64,000 bases of DNA from Dromaius novaehollandiae (Eukaryota > Chordata > Aves > Casuariiformes > Dromaiidae), in contig NW_026991382.1 in assembly GCF_036370855.1 (NCBI RefSeq), positions 62,001 through 126,000 on the forward strand, read 5' to 3'. Below the pieces are notes generated by a model that saw nothing but the letters and a program-made list of their open reading frames with translations, did not search any database and was not told the origin of the DNA. Of this stretch, positions 42,753 through 54,300 are shown piece by piece. Made by a program: the position numbers and the translations under genes. Each line of letters starts with the position of its first letter. The stretch's first letter is position 1.

Positions 42753-43650
42753 GGTGCTGCAGCTGGGCAGACGGCTATGGTGTGGCCGTGCCCCACGCCG
42801 AGCAGCGCCAGGCACGGGCCGGGCCTGAGCAAGGCTGGGAGCAGTGTCCCTGTGCTGGCAGTGCCGCTGGGCTGGGAGCCTGCGTCTCCCTGCTGCCCTG
42901 CGCCGGCACGGCGCCGCACTGGGGCAAGGCGGGGTGCTGGTGACCGTGGCCACCCGGGTGTCACTGCCGCACATTGTGATGCGCTGGCCGGGTCATGGGG
43001 CAGAGCTGCGGGTGCGGGCTGGGGGCTGCGGGCACAAAGGGCAGTCTTCTCGGCTGCCCAGCACCTCTTATGACACAGTGACACTGCTGCTGGCTCCCAT
43101 GATGCCCCCTTTGCTCTCCGCGTCTCAGCCCCACATGCCCAGCGCTGGCTCCTGTCATGCAGAGGGTCAAAGGGACGTGCTCAGAGATGAGCTGCCTTTG
43201 TGTGTCCTGGTGGTGGCTGCAGGGAGGCAAATGGTGCCTAGGACAAGGGCGGAGATAGGCTTCATGCTGGAGGAGCTCCCAGCTTCAGCAGCTGGCTCTG
43301 TATTGGTGAAAAGCCCCCAGTGCACAGGCCTCCCCACACAGCTGCAACATCGCCTGTTGTTGCTAGCACAGGAGGACTCGAGCTCTGGAGGGGGCAAGCA
43401 GCAGGCCCTGTGCACGCTTGAGAATCAGGGCTCAGACGATGCCCCAAATCCCAAGTTTCACGCTTCCTCTGCAGGCAGTCAGCCTAGTGGTCAGCCCCAC
43501 ATTAGTGACCCCCCTCCACTCCAGGTGTCTACAGGTGGCATCAACATGTGAAGTGGGAATCTCAGCTACAATCCCAGTCTGAGAATGGATTTCAGTTGCC
43601 TAAACACTAGCACCAGCATCCACTTGTGATGCCATCGAAAATTCCTTGCG
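42753..43650 (-). promoter_or_regulatory. 5' flank and likely promoter region of the ARHGAP20-like gene
   Basis: GC-rich and CpG-containing sequence upstream of the ATG up to the satellite edge. No TATA box is obvious. Long frames here on both strands are by-products of base composition. The transcription start cannot be placed from sequence. Confidence 0.4.
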
Positions 43651-44134
43651 GTGAGGCTGCTGTGACCTCACAAGCACAGCCATCAGCCATGAGCCTGACA
43701 CTGGCCTAGGAGGCACTCAGGCTGCTGTGACCTCACAAGCACAGCCAGCAGCCAGGAGCTTGCCTCTGGCCTCGGAAGCACTTAGGCTGCTGTGACCTCA
43801 CAAGCACAGCCAGCAGCCAGGAGCCTGCCACTGGCCTAGGAGGCACGGAGGCTGCTGTGACCTCCCAGGCACAGCCTTCAGCCATGAGCCTGTCACTGGC
43901 CTAGGAGGCACTCAGGCTGCTGTGACCTCAGAAGCGCAGCCAGCAGCCATGAGCCTGACACTGGCCTCAGAGGGACTCAGGCTGATGAGACCTCACAAGC
44001 ACAGCCAGCAGCCAGGAGCCTGCCACTGGCCTAGGAGGCACTGAGGCTGCTGTGACGACACAAGCACAGCCATCTGCCAGGAGCCTGCCACTGGCCTCGG
44101 AGGCACTGAGGCTGCTGTTACCTCACAAGCACAG

Positions 44135-44150
44135 CCACCAGGGGGTGCTG
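44135..44150 (+). promoter_or_regulatory. CTCF-like motif in a satellite monomer
   Basis: CCACCAGGGGGTGCTG matches the CTCF core (CCAsyAGrkGGCrs form) apart from T for C in the GGCGC step. Confidence 0.55.
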
Positions 44151-44198
44151 TAGAATAACCGATGAGGCACTGACGCTGCTGTGACCTCACAAGCACAG

Positions 44199-44214
44199 TC
44201 AGTAGAGGGCGCTG
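44199..44214 (+). promoter_or_regulatory. CTCF-like motif in a satellite monomer
   Basis: TCAGTAGAGGGCGCTG fits the CTCF core except for the first base. Confidence 0.6.
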
Positions 44215-45625
44215 TAGAATAACCTATGAGGCACTGAGGCTGCTGTGACCTCACAAGCACAGCCATCAGCCATGAGCCTGCCACTGGCCTAGGAGGCACT
44301 GAGGCTGCTGTGACCTCACAAGCACAGCCAGCAGCCATGAGCCTGCTACTGACCTCGGAGGCACGGAGGCTGCTGTGACCTCCCAGGCACAGCCTTCAGC
44401 CATGAGCCTGTCACTGGCCTGTCAGGCACTCAGGCTGATGTGACCTCACAAGCACAGCCAGCAGGGGCCCCTGTAGACTATGCTATCAGGCACTCAGGCT
44501 GCTGTGATGTCACAAGCACAGCCAGCAGTAATGAGCCTGCCACTAGCCTAGGAGGCACTCAGACTGCTGTGACCTCACAAGCACAGCCAGCAGCCAGCAG
44601 CCTGCCCCTGGCCTTTCAGGCACTCAGGCTGCTGTGACCTCACAAGCACAGCTAGCAGCAATGAACCTGCCACTGGCCTCAAATGCTCTAAGGCAGCTGT
44701 GACCTCACAAGCACAGCCTTCAGCCAGCAGCCTGCCACTGGCCTGTCAGGCACTCAGTCTGCTGTCACCTGAGACGCACAGCCAGGAGGAGGCCATGTAG
44801 ACTAACCTATGAGGCACTCAGGCTGCTGTGACATCACAAGCACAGCCAGCAGCCATGAGCCTGCCACAGGCCTAGGAGGCACTCTGGCTGCTGTGACCTC
44901 ACAAGCACAGCTAGCAGCCAGGAGCTTGCCACTAACCAATGAGGAACTCAGGCTGCTGTGACTTCACAAGGACAGGCAGCAGCCAGGAGCCTGCCACTGG
45001 CCTTGGAGGATCTGAGGCTGCTGTGACCTCACAAGCACAGCAAGCAGCCAGGAGCCTGCCACTGGCCTAGGATGCATTGAGGCTGCTGTGATGTCAGAAG
45101 CACAGCCAGCAGCCATGAGCCTGCGACTGGCCTAGGAGGCACTCAGGCTGCAGTAACCTCACAAGCACAGCCAGCAGCCATGAGCCTGACACTGGGCTGT
45201 CAGGCACTCAGGCTGCTGTGACCTCACAAGCACAGCTAGCAGCCAGGAGCCTACCACTAACCAATGAGGAACTCAGGCTGCTGTGACCTCACAAGGACAG
45301 GCAGCAGCCATGAGCCTGCCACTGGCCTAGGAGGCACTAAGGCTGCTGTGACCTCACAATCACATCCTGCAGCCATCAGCCTACTACTGGCCTACGAGGC
45401 ATGGACACTGCTGTGACGTCACAAGCACAGCCAGCAGCCAGGAGCCTGCCACTGGCCTCGGAGGCACTGAGGCTGCTGTGACCTCACAAGCACAGCCAGC
45501 AGCCAGGATCCTGCCACTAACCTATGAATCACTGAGGCTGCTGTGACCTCACAAGCACAGCCAGCAGCCAGGAGCCTGCCACTGGCCTAGGAAGCACGGA
45601 GGCTGCTGTGATGTCACAAGCACAG

Positions 45626-45641
45626 CCAGCAGGGGGCGCTG
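45626..45641 (+). promoter_or_regulatory. CTCF core motif in a satellite monomer
   Basis: CCAGCAGGGGGCGCTG is a full match to the CTCF core motif. Confidence 0.7.
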
Positions 45642-45754
45642 GACACTTACCTAGGAGGCCCTGAGACTGCTGTGACCTCAGAAGCAGAGCCAGCAGCCAT
45701 GAGCCTGCCACTGGCCTAGGAGGCACTCAGGCTGCTGTGACCTCACACGCACAG

Positions 45755-45770
45755 CCAGCAGGGGGCGCTG
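45755..45770 (+). promoter_or_regulatory. CTCF core motif in a satellite monomer
   Basis: CCAGCAGGGGGCGCTG, identical to the site 129 bp upstream (two monomers away). Confidence 0.7.
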
Positions 45771-46790
45771 GAAACTAACCTATGAGTCCCTGAGGCTGCT
45801 GTGACCTCACAAGCACAGCCAGCAGCCATGAACCTGCCACGGGCCTTAGGAGGCACTGAGGCTGCTGTGACCTCACAAGCACAGCCAACAACCATTAGCC
45901 TACCACTGGCCTAGGAGGCACTGAGGCTGCTGTGACCTCACAAGCACAGCCAGCAGCCATGAGCCTGCCACTGGCCTAGGAGCCATTCAGGCTGCTGTGA
46001 CAGCACAAGGACAGCCAGCAGCCATGAGCCTGCCACTGGGCTGTCAGGCACTGAGGCTGCTGTGACCTCACAAGCACAGCCAGCAGCCAGCAGCCTACCA
46101 CTGGCCTCAGAGGCACTGAGGTTGCTGTGACCTCTCAAGCACAGCCAGCAGCCAGGAGCCTGCCACTGGCCTCAGAGGCACTGAGGTTGCTGTGACCTCA
46201 CAAGCACAGCTAGCAGCCATGAGCCTGCCACTGGCCTAGGATGCACTGAGGCTGCTGTGACATCACAAGCACAGCCAGCAGCCATGAGCCTGCTACTGGC
46301 CTAGGAGGCAGTGAGGCTGCTGTGACATCACAAGCACAGGCAGCAGCCAGGAGCCTGCCACTGGCCCAGGATGCACTGAGGCTGCTGTGACCTCACAAGC
46401 ACAGCCAGCAGCCAGCAGCCTGCCACTAACTAATGAGGAACTCAGGCTGCTGTGACCTCCCAAGCACAGCCAGCAGCCAGCAGCCTGCTACTGGCCTAGG
46501 AGGCACTCAGGCTGCTGTGACCTCACAAGCACAGGCAGCAGCCAGGAGCCTGCCACTGGCCCAGGATGCACTGAGGCTGCTGTGACCTCACAAGCACAGC
46601 CAGCAGCCAGCAGCCTGCCACTAACTAATGAGGAACTCAGGCTGCTGTGACGTCACAAGCACAGCCAGCAGCCCTGAGCCTGCCACTGGACGAGGAGGCA
46701 CTGAGGCTGCTGTGACCTCACAAGCACAGCTAGAAGCCATGAACCTGCCACTGGCCTAGGAGGCTCTGAGGCTGCTGTAATGTCACAAGC

Positions 46791-47430
46791 ACAGCCAGCA
46801 GCTATGGGCCTGCCACTGGCCTATAGGGATCAGAGGCTGCTGTGACCTCACAAGCACAGTCAGCAGCCATTGGCCTGCCACCGTCCAAACAGGCACTCAG
46901 GCTGCTTTGACCTCACCAGCACACCAAGCAGCCATTGGCCTCCCTCTGGCCTACAGGAAAAGGAGGCTGATGTGAGCTCACAAGCACAGCGAGGAGCCAG
47001 GGGCCTGCCACTGCCCTATAAGGTACAGAGACAAATGTGACCTCAAAAGGCAGCCAGCAGCCAAGGGCCTGCCACTAGCCTATCAGGCACTAGGACTGCT
47101 GTGACCTCACAAGCACAGCCAGCAGCTATGGGCCTGCCACTGGCCTATAGGAAAAGGAGGCTGCTGTGACCTCACAAGCACACCAAGCAGCCATTGGCCT
47201 CCCACTGCCCGATGAGGCGCTGACGCTGCTGTCAACTCAGAAGCGCAGTAAAGAGTCAGTGGCCTGCCACTGCCCTCAAGGGCATGGAGGCTTCTCTGAC
47301 CTCACAAGCCCACCCAGCAGTCCTTGGCCTCAAACTGGCCTATCAGGCACTGAGGCTTCTGTAACCTCACAAGCACAGGCAGCAGCAAGGGGCCTGCCAC
47401 TGGCCTGTGAAGCACTGAGGCTGCTGTGAC
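46791..47430. repeat. Satellite block B1 (subtype B monomers)
   Basis: Monomers carry GGCCTATAGGGA, GTCCAAACAGGCACTCAGG and ATAAGGTACAGAGACAAATG. The same order recurs 1558 bp later. Confidence 0.7.
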
Positions 47431-48345
47431 CTCACAAGCACAGCCAGCAGCCAGCAGCCTGCCACTAACTAATGAGGAACTCAGGCTGCTGTGACCTCAC
47501 AAGCACAGCCAGCAGCCAGCAGCCTGCTACTGGCCTACAAGGCACTGACGCTGCTGTGACGTCATAAGCACAGGCAGCAGCCAGGAGCCTACCACTAACC
47601 TATGAGGCACTGAGGTTGCTGTTACCTCGCAAGGACAGCCAGCAGTCATGAGCCTGCCACTGGCCTCAGGGGCACTCAGGCTGCTGTGACCTCACAAGCA
47701 GAGCCATCAGCCATGAAGCTGTCACTGGCCTAGGAGGCATTGAGGCTGCTGTAATGTCACAAGCCCAGCAAGCAGCCAGGAGCCTGCCACTGGCCTCAGT
47801 GGCACTGAGGCTGCTGTGACGTCACAAGCACAGCCAGCAAACATGAGCCTGCCACTGGCCTAGGAGGCACTGACGCTGCTGTGACGTCACAAGCACAGCC
47901 AGCAGCCATGAGCCTGCCACAAGCCTAGGAGGCACGGAGGCTGCTGTGACCTCACAAGCACAGGCAGCAGTGGGTGCTGTAGACTAACCTATGAGGCACT
48001 GAGGCTGCTGTGACCTCACAAGGACAGCCTTCAGCCATGAGCCTGCTACTGGCCTCGGAGGTACTCAGGCTGCTGTGACCTCACAAGCACAGTCAGCAGC
48101 TGTGAGCCTGCCACTGGCCTAGGAGGCACTGAGGCTGCTGTGACCTCACAAGCACAGCCAGCAGCCAGGATCCTACCAAAAACCTAGGAGGCACTGAGGC
48201 TGATGTGACGTCACAAGCACAACCAGCAGCCAGGAGCCTGCCACTGGCTTCGGAGGCACTGAGGCTGCTGTGACCTCACAAGCACAGCTAGAAGCCATGA
48301 ACCTGCCACTGGCCTAGGAGGCTCTGAGGCTGCTGTAATGTCACA
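47431..48345. repeat. Satellite block A2 (subtype A monomers)
   Basis: Return of GGCCTAGGAGG-type monomers, with four perfect CRE palindromes (47557, 47817, 47882, 48206). Confidence 0.65.
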
Positions 48346-49495
48346 AGCACAGCCAGCAGCTATGGGCCTGCCACTGGCCTATAGGGATCAGAGGCTGCTG
48401 TGACCTCACAAGCACAGTCAGCAGCCATTGGCCTGCCACTGTCCAAACAGGCACTCAGGCTGCTTTGACCTCACCAGCACACCAAGCAGCCATTGGCCTC
48501 CCTCTGGCCTACAGGAAAAGGAGGCTGATGTGACCTCACAAGCACAGCGAGGAGCCAGGGGCCTGCCACTGCCCTATAAGGTACAGAGACAAATGTGACC
48601 TCAAAAGGCAGCCAGCAGCCAAGGGCCTGCCACTAGCCTATCAGGCACTAGGACTGCTGTGACCTCACAAGCACAGCCAGCAGCTATGGGCCTGCCACTG
48701 GCCTATAGGAAAAGGAGGCTGCTGTGACCTCACAAGCACACCAAGCAGCCATTGGCCTCCCACTGCCCGATGAGGCGCTGACGCTGCTGTCAACTCAGAA
48801 GCGCAGTAAAGAGTCAGGGGCCTGCCACTGCCCTCAAGGGCATGGAGGCTGCTGTGACCTCAGAAGCCCAGCCAGCAGCTATGGGCCTGCCACTGCCCTA
48901 TAGGGCACGGAGGCTTCTCTGACCTCACAAGCCCACCCAGCAGTCATTGGCCTCAAACTGGCCTATCAGGCACTGAGGCTTCTGTAACCTCACAAGCACA
49001 GGCAGCAGCAAGGGGCCTGCCACTGGCCTGTGAAGCACTGAGGCTGCTGTGACCTCACGAGCCCAGGCAGCAGCTATGGGCCTGCCACTGGCCTATGAGG
49101 CACTGAGGCTGCTGTGACCTCACAAGCACAGTCAGCAGCCAGGGGCCTGCTGCTGGCCTATCAGGCTGTAGGAGTGTTGTCACCTGACAAGCACAGCCAG
49201 CAGCTATGGGCCTGCCACTGGCCTATAGGGAACACAGGCTGCTGTGACCTCACAAGCACATCCAGCAGCTATGGGCCTGCCACTGGCCTATAGGAAAAGG
49301 AGGCTGCTGTGACCTCACAAGCACAGGCAGCGGCCATTAGCCTCCCACTGCCCGATGAGGCGCTGACGCTGCTGTCAACTCAGAAGCACAGTAAACAGTC
49401 AGGGGCCTGCCACTGCCCTCAAGAGCATGGAGGCTTCTCTGACCTCACAAGCCCACCCAGCAGTCATTGGCCTCCAACTGGCCTATCAGGCACTG
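48346..49495. repeat. Satellite block B2, partly a copy of B1
   Basis: Its first part repeats block B1 monomer for monomer at an offset of 1558 bp (markers 46883 and 48441). Confidence 0.7.
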
Positions 49496-51146
49496 AGGCT
49501 GCTGTGACCTCACGAGCCCAGGCAGCAGCCATGAGCCTGCCACTGGCCTATGAGGCACGGAGGCTGCTGTGACCTCACAAGCACAGCCAGCAGCCATGAG
49601 CCTGCCACTGGCCTTAGGAGGCACTGAGGCTGCTGTGACCTCACAAGCACAGCCAGCAGCCATGAGCCTGCCACTGGCCTAGGAGGCACTGAGGCTGCTG
49701 TGACCTCAGAAGCACAGCCTTCAGCCATAAGCCTGCCACAGGCCTCGGAGGCACTGAGGCTGCTGTGACCTCAGAAGCACAGCCTTCAGCCATAAGCCTG
49801 CCACAGGCCTCGGAGGCACTCAGGCTGCTGTGACCTCACAAGCACAGCTAGCAGCCATGAACCTGCCACTGGCCTAGGTGGCACTGAGGCTGCTGTAATG
49901 TCACAAGCCCAGCAAAAAGCCAGGAGCCTGCCATTGGCCTCGGTGGCACTGAGGCTGCTGTGACCTCACAAGCACAGCCAGCAGCCAGGAGCCTGCCACT
50001 GGCCTTGGAGGCACTGACGCTGCTGTGAGCTCACAAACACAGCCAGCAGCCATGAGCCTGCTACTGTCATAGGAGGCACACAGGCTGCTGTGACCTCACA
50101 AGGACAGCCAGCAGCCAGCAGCCTGCTACTAGCCTGTCAGGCCCTCAGGCTTCTGTGACCTCACAAGCCCAGCCAGCAGCCAGGAGCCTGCCACTGGCCT
50201 TGGAGGAACTGAGGCTGCTGTGACCTCACAAGCACAGCCAGCAGCCAGGAGCCTGCCACTGGCCTTGGAGGAACTGAGGCTGCTGTGACCTCACAAGCAC
50301 AGCCAGCAGCTAGGAGCCTGACACTGGCCTCGGAGGCACTGAGGCTCCTGGGACCTCACAAGCACAGCCATCAGCCATGAACCTGTCACTCGCCTCAGGG
50401 GCATGGAGGCTGCTGTAATGTCACAAGCCCAGCAAGCAGCCAGGAGCCTGCCACTGGCCTCGGTGGCACTGAGGCTGCTGTGATGTCACAAGCACAGCCA
50501 GCAACCATGAGCCCGGTACTGGCCTAGGAGGCAATGACGCTGCTGTGACGTCACAAGCACAGCCAGCAGACAAGAGCCCGCTACTGCCCTAGGAGGCCCT
50601 GAGACTGCTGTGACCTCACAAGCACAGCCAGCAGCCAGCAGCCTGCTACTGGCCAGTCAGGCACTCAGGCTTCTGTGACGTCACAAGCACAGCCAGCAGG
50701 AGGCCATGAAGACTAACCTAGGAGGCACTGAGGCTGCTGTGACATCACAAGCACAGCCAACAGCCAGCAGCCTGACACTGGCCTCAGATGCACTAAGGCT
50801 GCTGTGACTTCACAAGCACAGCCAGCAGCCATTAGCCTGCCACAGGCCTAGGAGGCACTGAGGCTACTGTGACATCAGAAGCACAGCCAGCAGCCATGCG
50901 CCTGACACTGGCCTAGGAGGCATGTAGCCTGCTGTGACCTCACAAGCACAGGCAGCAGCCATGAGCCTGCCACTGGCCTCGGAGGCACGGAGGCTGCTGT
51001 GAACTCACAATCACATCCTGCAGCCATCAGTCTGCTACTGGACTACGAGGCCCTGACGCTGCTGTGACGTCAGAAGCACAGCCAGCAGCCATGAGCCTGC
51101 CACTGGCCTAGGAGGCACTGAGGCTGCTGTGACCTCACAAGCACAG

Positions 51147-51162
51147 CCAGCAGGGAGCGCTG
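51147..51162 (+). promoter_or_regulatory. CTCF-like motif in a satellite monomer
   Basis: CCAGCAGGGAGCGCTG, one base from the full core. Confidence 0.55.
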
Positions 51163-51275
51163 TACACTAACCTAGGAGGCACTGAGGCTGCTGTGACGTC
51201 ACAAGCACAGCCAGCAGCCCTGAGCCTGCCACTGGACGAGGAGGCACTGAGGCTGCTGTGACATCACAAGCACAG

Positions 51276-51291
51276 CAAGCAGGGGGCGATG
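51276..51291 (+). promoter_or_regulatory. Degenerate CTCF-like motif in a satellite monomer
   Basis: CAAGCAGGGGGCGATG, two substitutions from the core; a decayed member of the same monomer variant. Confidence 0.4.
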
Positions 51292-51335
51292 GACACTAAT
51301 CTATGAGGCCCTGAGGCTGCTGTGACCTCACAAGC

Positions 51336-54300
51336 ACAGTCAGCAGCCATTGGCCTGCCACTGTCCAAACAGGCACTCAGGCTGCTTTGACCTCACCAGC
51401 ACACCAAGCAGCCATTGGCCTCCCTCTGGCCTACAGGAAAAGGAGGCTGATGTGACCTCACAAGCACAGCGAGGAGCCAGGGGCCTGCCACTGCCCTATA
51501 AGGTACAGAGACAAATGTGACCTCAAAAGGCAGCCAGCAGCCAGGAGCCTGTCACTGGCCTCGGAGGCACTCAGGCTGCTGTGATGTCACAAGCACAGCC
51601 AGCAGCCAGGAGCCTGCCACTGGCCTAGGAGCCATTCAGGCTGCTGTGACAGCACAAGGACAGCCAGCAGCCATTGGCCTCCCACGGGCCAATCAGGCAC
51701 TGTGGCTGCTGTGACCTTACAAGCACAGCCAGCAGCTATGGGCCTGCCACTGGCCTATAGGAAAAGGAGGCTGCTGTGACCTCACAAGCACACCAAGCAG
51801 CCATTGGCCTCCCACTGCCCGATGAGGCGCTGACGCTGCTGTCAACTCAGAAGCACAGTAAAGAGTCAGGGGCCTGCCACTGCCCTCAAGGGCATGGAGG
51901 CTGCTGTGACCTCAGAAGCCCAGCCAGCAGCTATGGGCCTGCCACTGCCCTATAGGGCACTGAGGCTTCTCTGACCTCACAAGCCCACCCAGCAGTCATT
52001 GGCCTCAAACTGGCCTATCAGGCACTGAGGCTTCTGTAACCTCACAAGCACAGGCAGCAGCAAGGGGCCTGCCACTAGCCTGTGAAGCACTGAGGCTGCT
52101 GTGACCTCACGAGCCCAGGCAGCAGCCAGGGGCCTTCTGCTGGCCTATCAGGCTCTAGGAGTGTTGTCACCTGACAAGCACAGCCAGCAGCCATTGGCCT
52201 TCCACTGTCCAAACAGGCACTCAGGCTGCTTTGACCTCACCAGCACGCCAAGCAGCCATTGGCCTGCCGCTGCCCTATGAGGCACTGAGGCTGCTGTGAC
52301 CTCACAAGCACAGCGAGGAGCCAGAGGCCTGCCATTGCCCTATAAGGTACAGAGACAATTGTGACCTCAAAAGGCAGCCAGCAGACAGATGCCTGCCACA
52401 GGCCTATCAGGAAATAGGACTACTGTGACCTTACAAGCACAGCCAGCAGCTACGGGCCTTCCACTGGCCTATCACGCACTGAGGCTGCTGTGACCTCACA
52501 AGCACACCAAGCAGCCATTGGCCTCCCACGGGCCAATCAGGCACTGAGGCTGCTGTGACCTCACAAGCACAGCCAGCAGCCAAGGGCCTGCCACAGGCCT
52601 ATCAGGCAATAGGACTGCTGTCACCTGACAAGCACAGCCAGCAGCCAAGGGCCTGCCACTGGCCTGTGAAGCACTGAGGCTGCTGTGACCTCACGAGCCC
52701 AGGCAGCAGCTATGGGCCTGCCACTGGCCTATGAGGCACTGAGGCTGCTGTGACCTCACAAGCACAGTCAGCAGCCAGGGGCCTGCTGCTGGCCTATCAG
52801 GCTGTAGGAGTGTTGTCACCTGACAAGCACAGCCAGCAGCTATGGGCCTGCCACTGGCCTATAGGGATCAGAGGCTGCTGTGACCTCACAAGCACAGTCA
52901 GCAGCCATTGGCCTGCCACTGTCCAAACAGGCACTCAGGCTGCTTTGACCTCACCAGCACACCAAGCAGCCATTGGCCTACCTCTGGCCTACAGGAAAAG
53001 GAGGCTGATGTGACCTCACAAGCACAGCGAGGAGCCAGCGGCCTCCCACTGCCCTATAAGGTACAGAGACAAATGTGACCTCAAAAGGCACCCAGCAGCA
53101 AGGGGCCTGCCACGGGCCTATCAGGCAATAGGACTGCTGTGACCTCACAAGCACAAACAGCAGCCATTGGCCTGCCACTGGCCTATACAGCACGGAGGTT
53201 GCTGTGACCTCACAAGCACACCAAGCAGCCATTGGCCTCCCACGGGCCAATCAGGAACTGAGGCTGCTGTGACCTCACAAGCAGAGCCAGCAGCCAAGGG
53301 CCTGCCACTAGCCTATCAGGCAGTAGGACTGCTGTGACCTCACCAAGCACACCAAGCAGCTATGGGCCTGCCACTGGCCTATAGGGAACAGAGGCTGCTG
53401 TGACCTCACAAGCACAGGCAGCAGCCATTAGTGTCCCACTGCCCGATGAGGCGCTGACACTGCTGTCGACTCAGAAGCACAGTAAACAGTCAGGGGCCTA
53501 CCACTGTCCAAACAGGCACTCAGGCTGCTTTGACCTCACCAGCACACCAAGCAGCCATTGGCCTGCCGCTGCCCTATGAGGCACTGAGGCTGCTGTGACC
53601 TCACAAGCACAGCGAGGAGCCAGAGGCCTGCCATTGCCCTATAAGGTACAGAGACAATTGTGACCTCAAAAGGCAGACAGCAGACAGATGCCTGCCACGG
53701 GCCTATCAGGAAATAGGACTACTGTGACCTTACAAGCACAGCCAGCAGCTACGGGCCTGCCACTGGCCTATGAGGCACGCAGGCTGCTGTGACCTCAAAA
53801 GCACAGCCAGCAGCCATTGGCCTCCCACGGGCCAATCAGGCACTGTGGCTGCTGTGACCTTACAAGCACAGCCAGCAGCCAGGGGCCTGCCACTGGGCTA
53901 TGAGGCACGGAGGCTGCTGTGACCTCACAAGCACAGCCAGCAGCTATGGGCCTGCCACTGGCCTATAGGAAAAGGAGGCTGCTGTGACCTCACAAGCACA
54001 GGCAGCAGCTATTGGGCTGCCACTGACCTATGAGGCTCTAGGAGTGTTGTCACCTGACAAGCACAGCCAGCAGCTATGGGCCTGCCACTGGCCTATAGGG
54101 AACAGAGGCTGATGTGACCTCACAAGCACAGCCAGCAGCCATTGGCCTGCCACCGTCCAAACAGGCACGGAGGCTCCTCTGACCTCACCAGCACACCAAG
54201 CAGCCATTGGCCTCCCTCTGGCCTACAGGAAAAGGAGGCTGAAGCGACCTCAAAAGCACAGTGAGTAGCCAGGGGCCTCCCACTGCCCTATAAGGTACAG

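Larger units (their letters stand above)
43651..46790. repeat. Satellite block A1 (subtype A monomers)
   Basis: Monomers mostly end GGCCTAGGAGGCACTGAG or GGCCTCGGAGGCACTGAG and include CTCF-like variants at 44135, 44199, 45626 and 45755. The boundary is approximate. Confidence 0.7.
49496..51335. repeat. Satellite block A3 (subtype A monomers)
   Basis: GGCCTAGGAGG and GGCCTCGGAGG monomers with CRE palindromes at 50546, 50676, 51065 and 51194 and CTCF-like variants at 51147 and 51276. Confidence 0.65.

Noticed and set aside
42844..43551. A 235-codon plus-strand frame upstream of the ARHGAP20-like gene
   Set aside because: GC-rich shadow frame without recognisable domains; the opposite strand also has long frames here.
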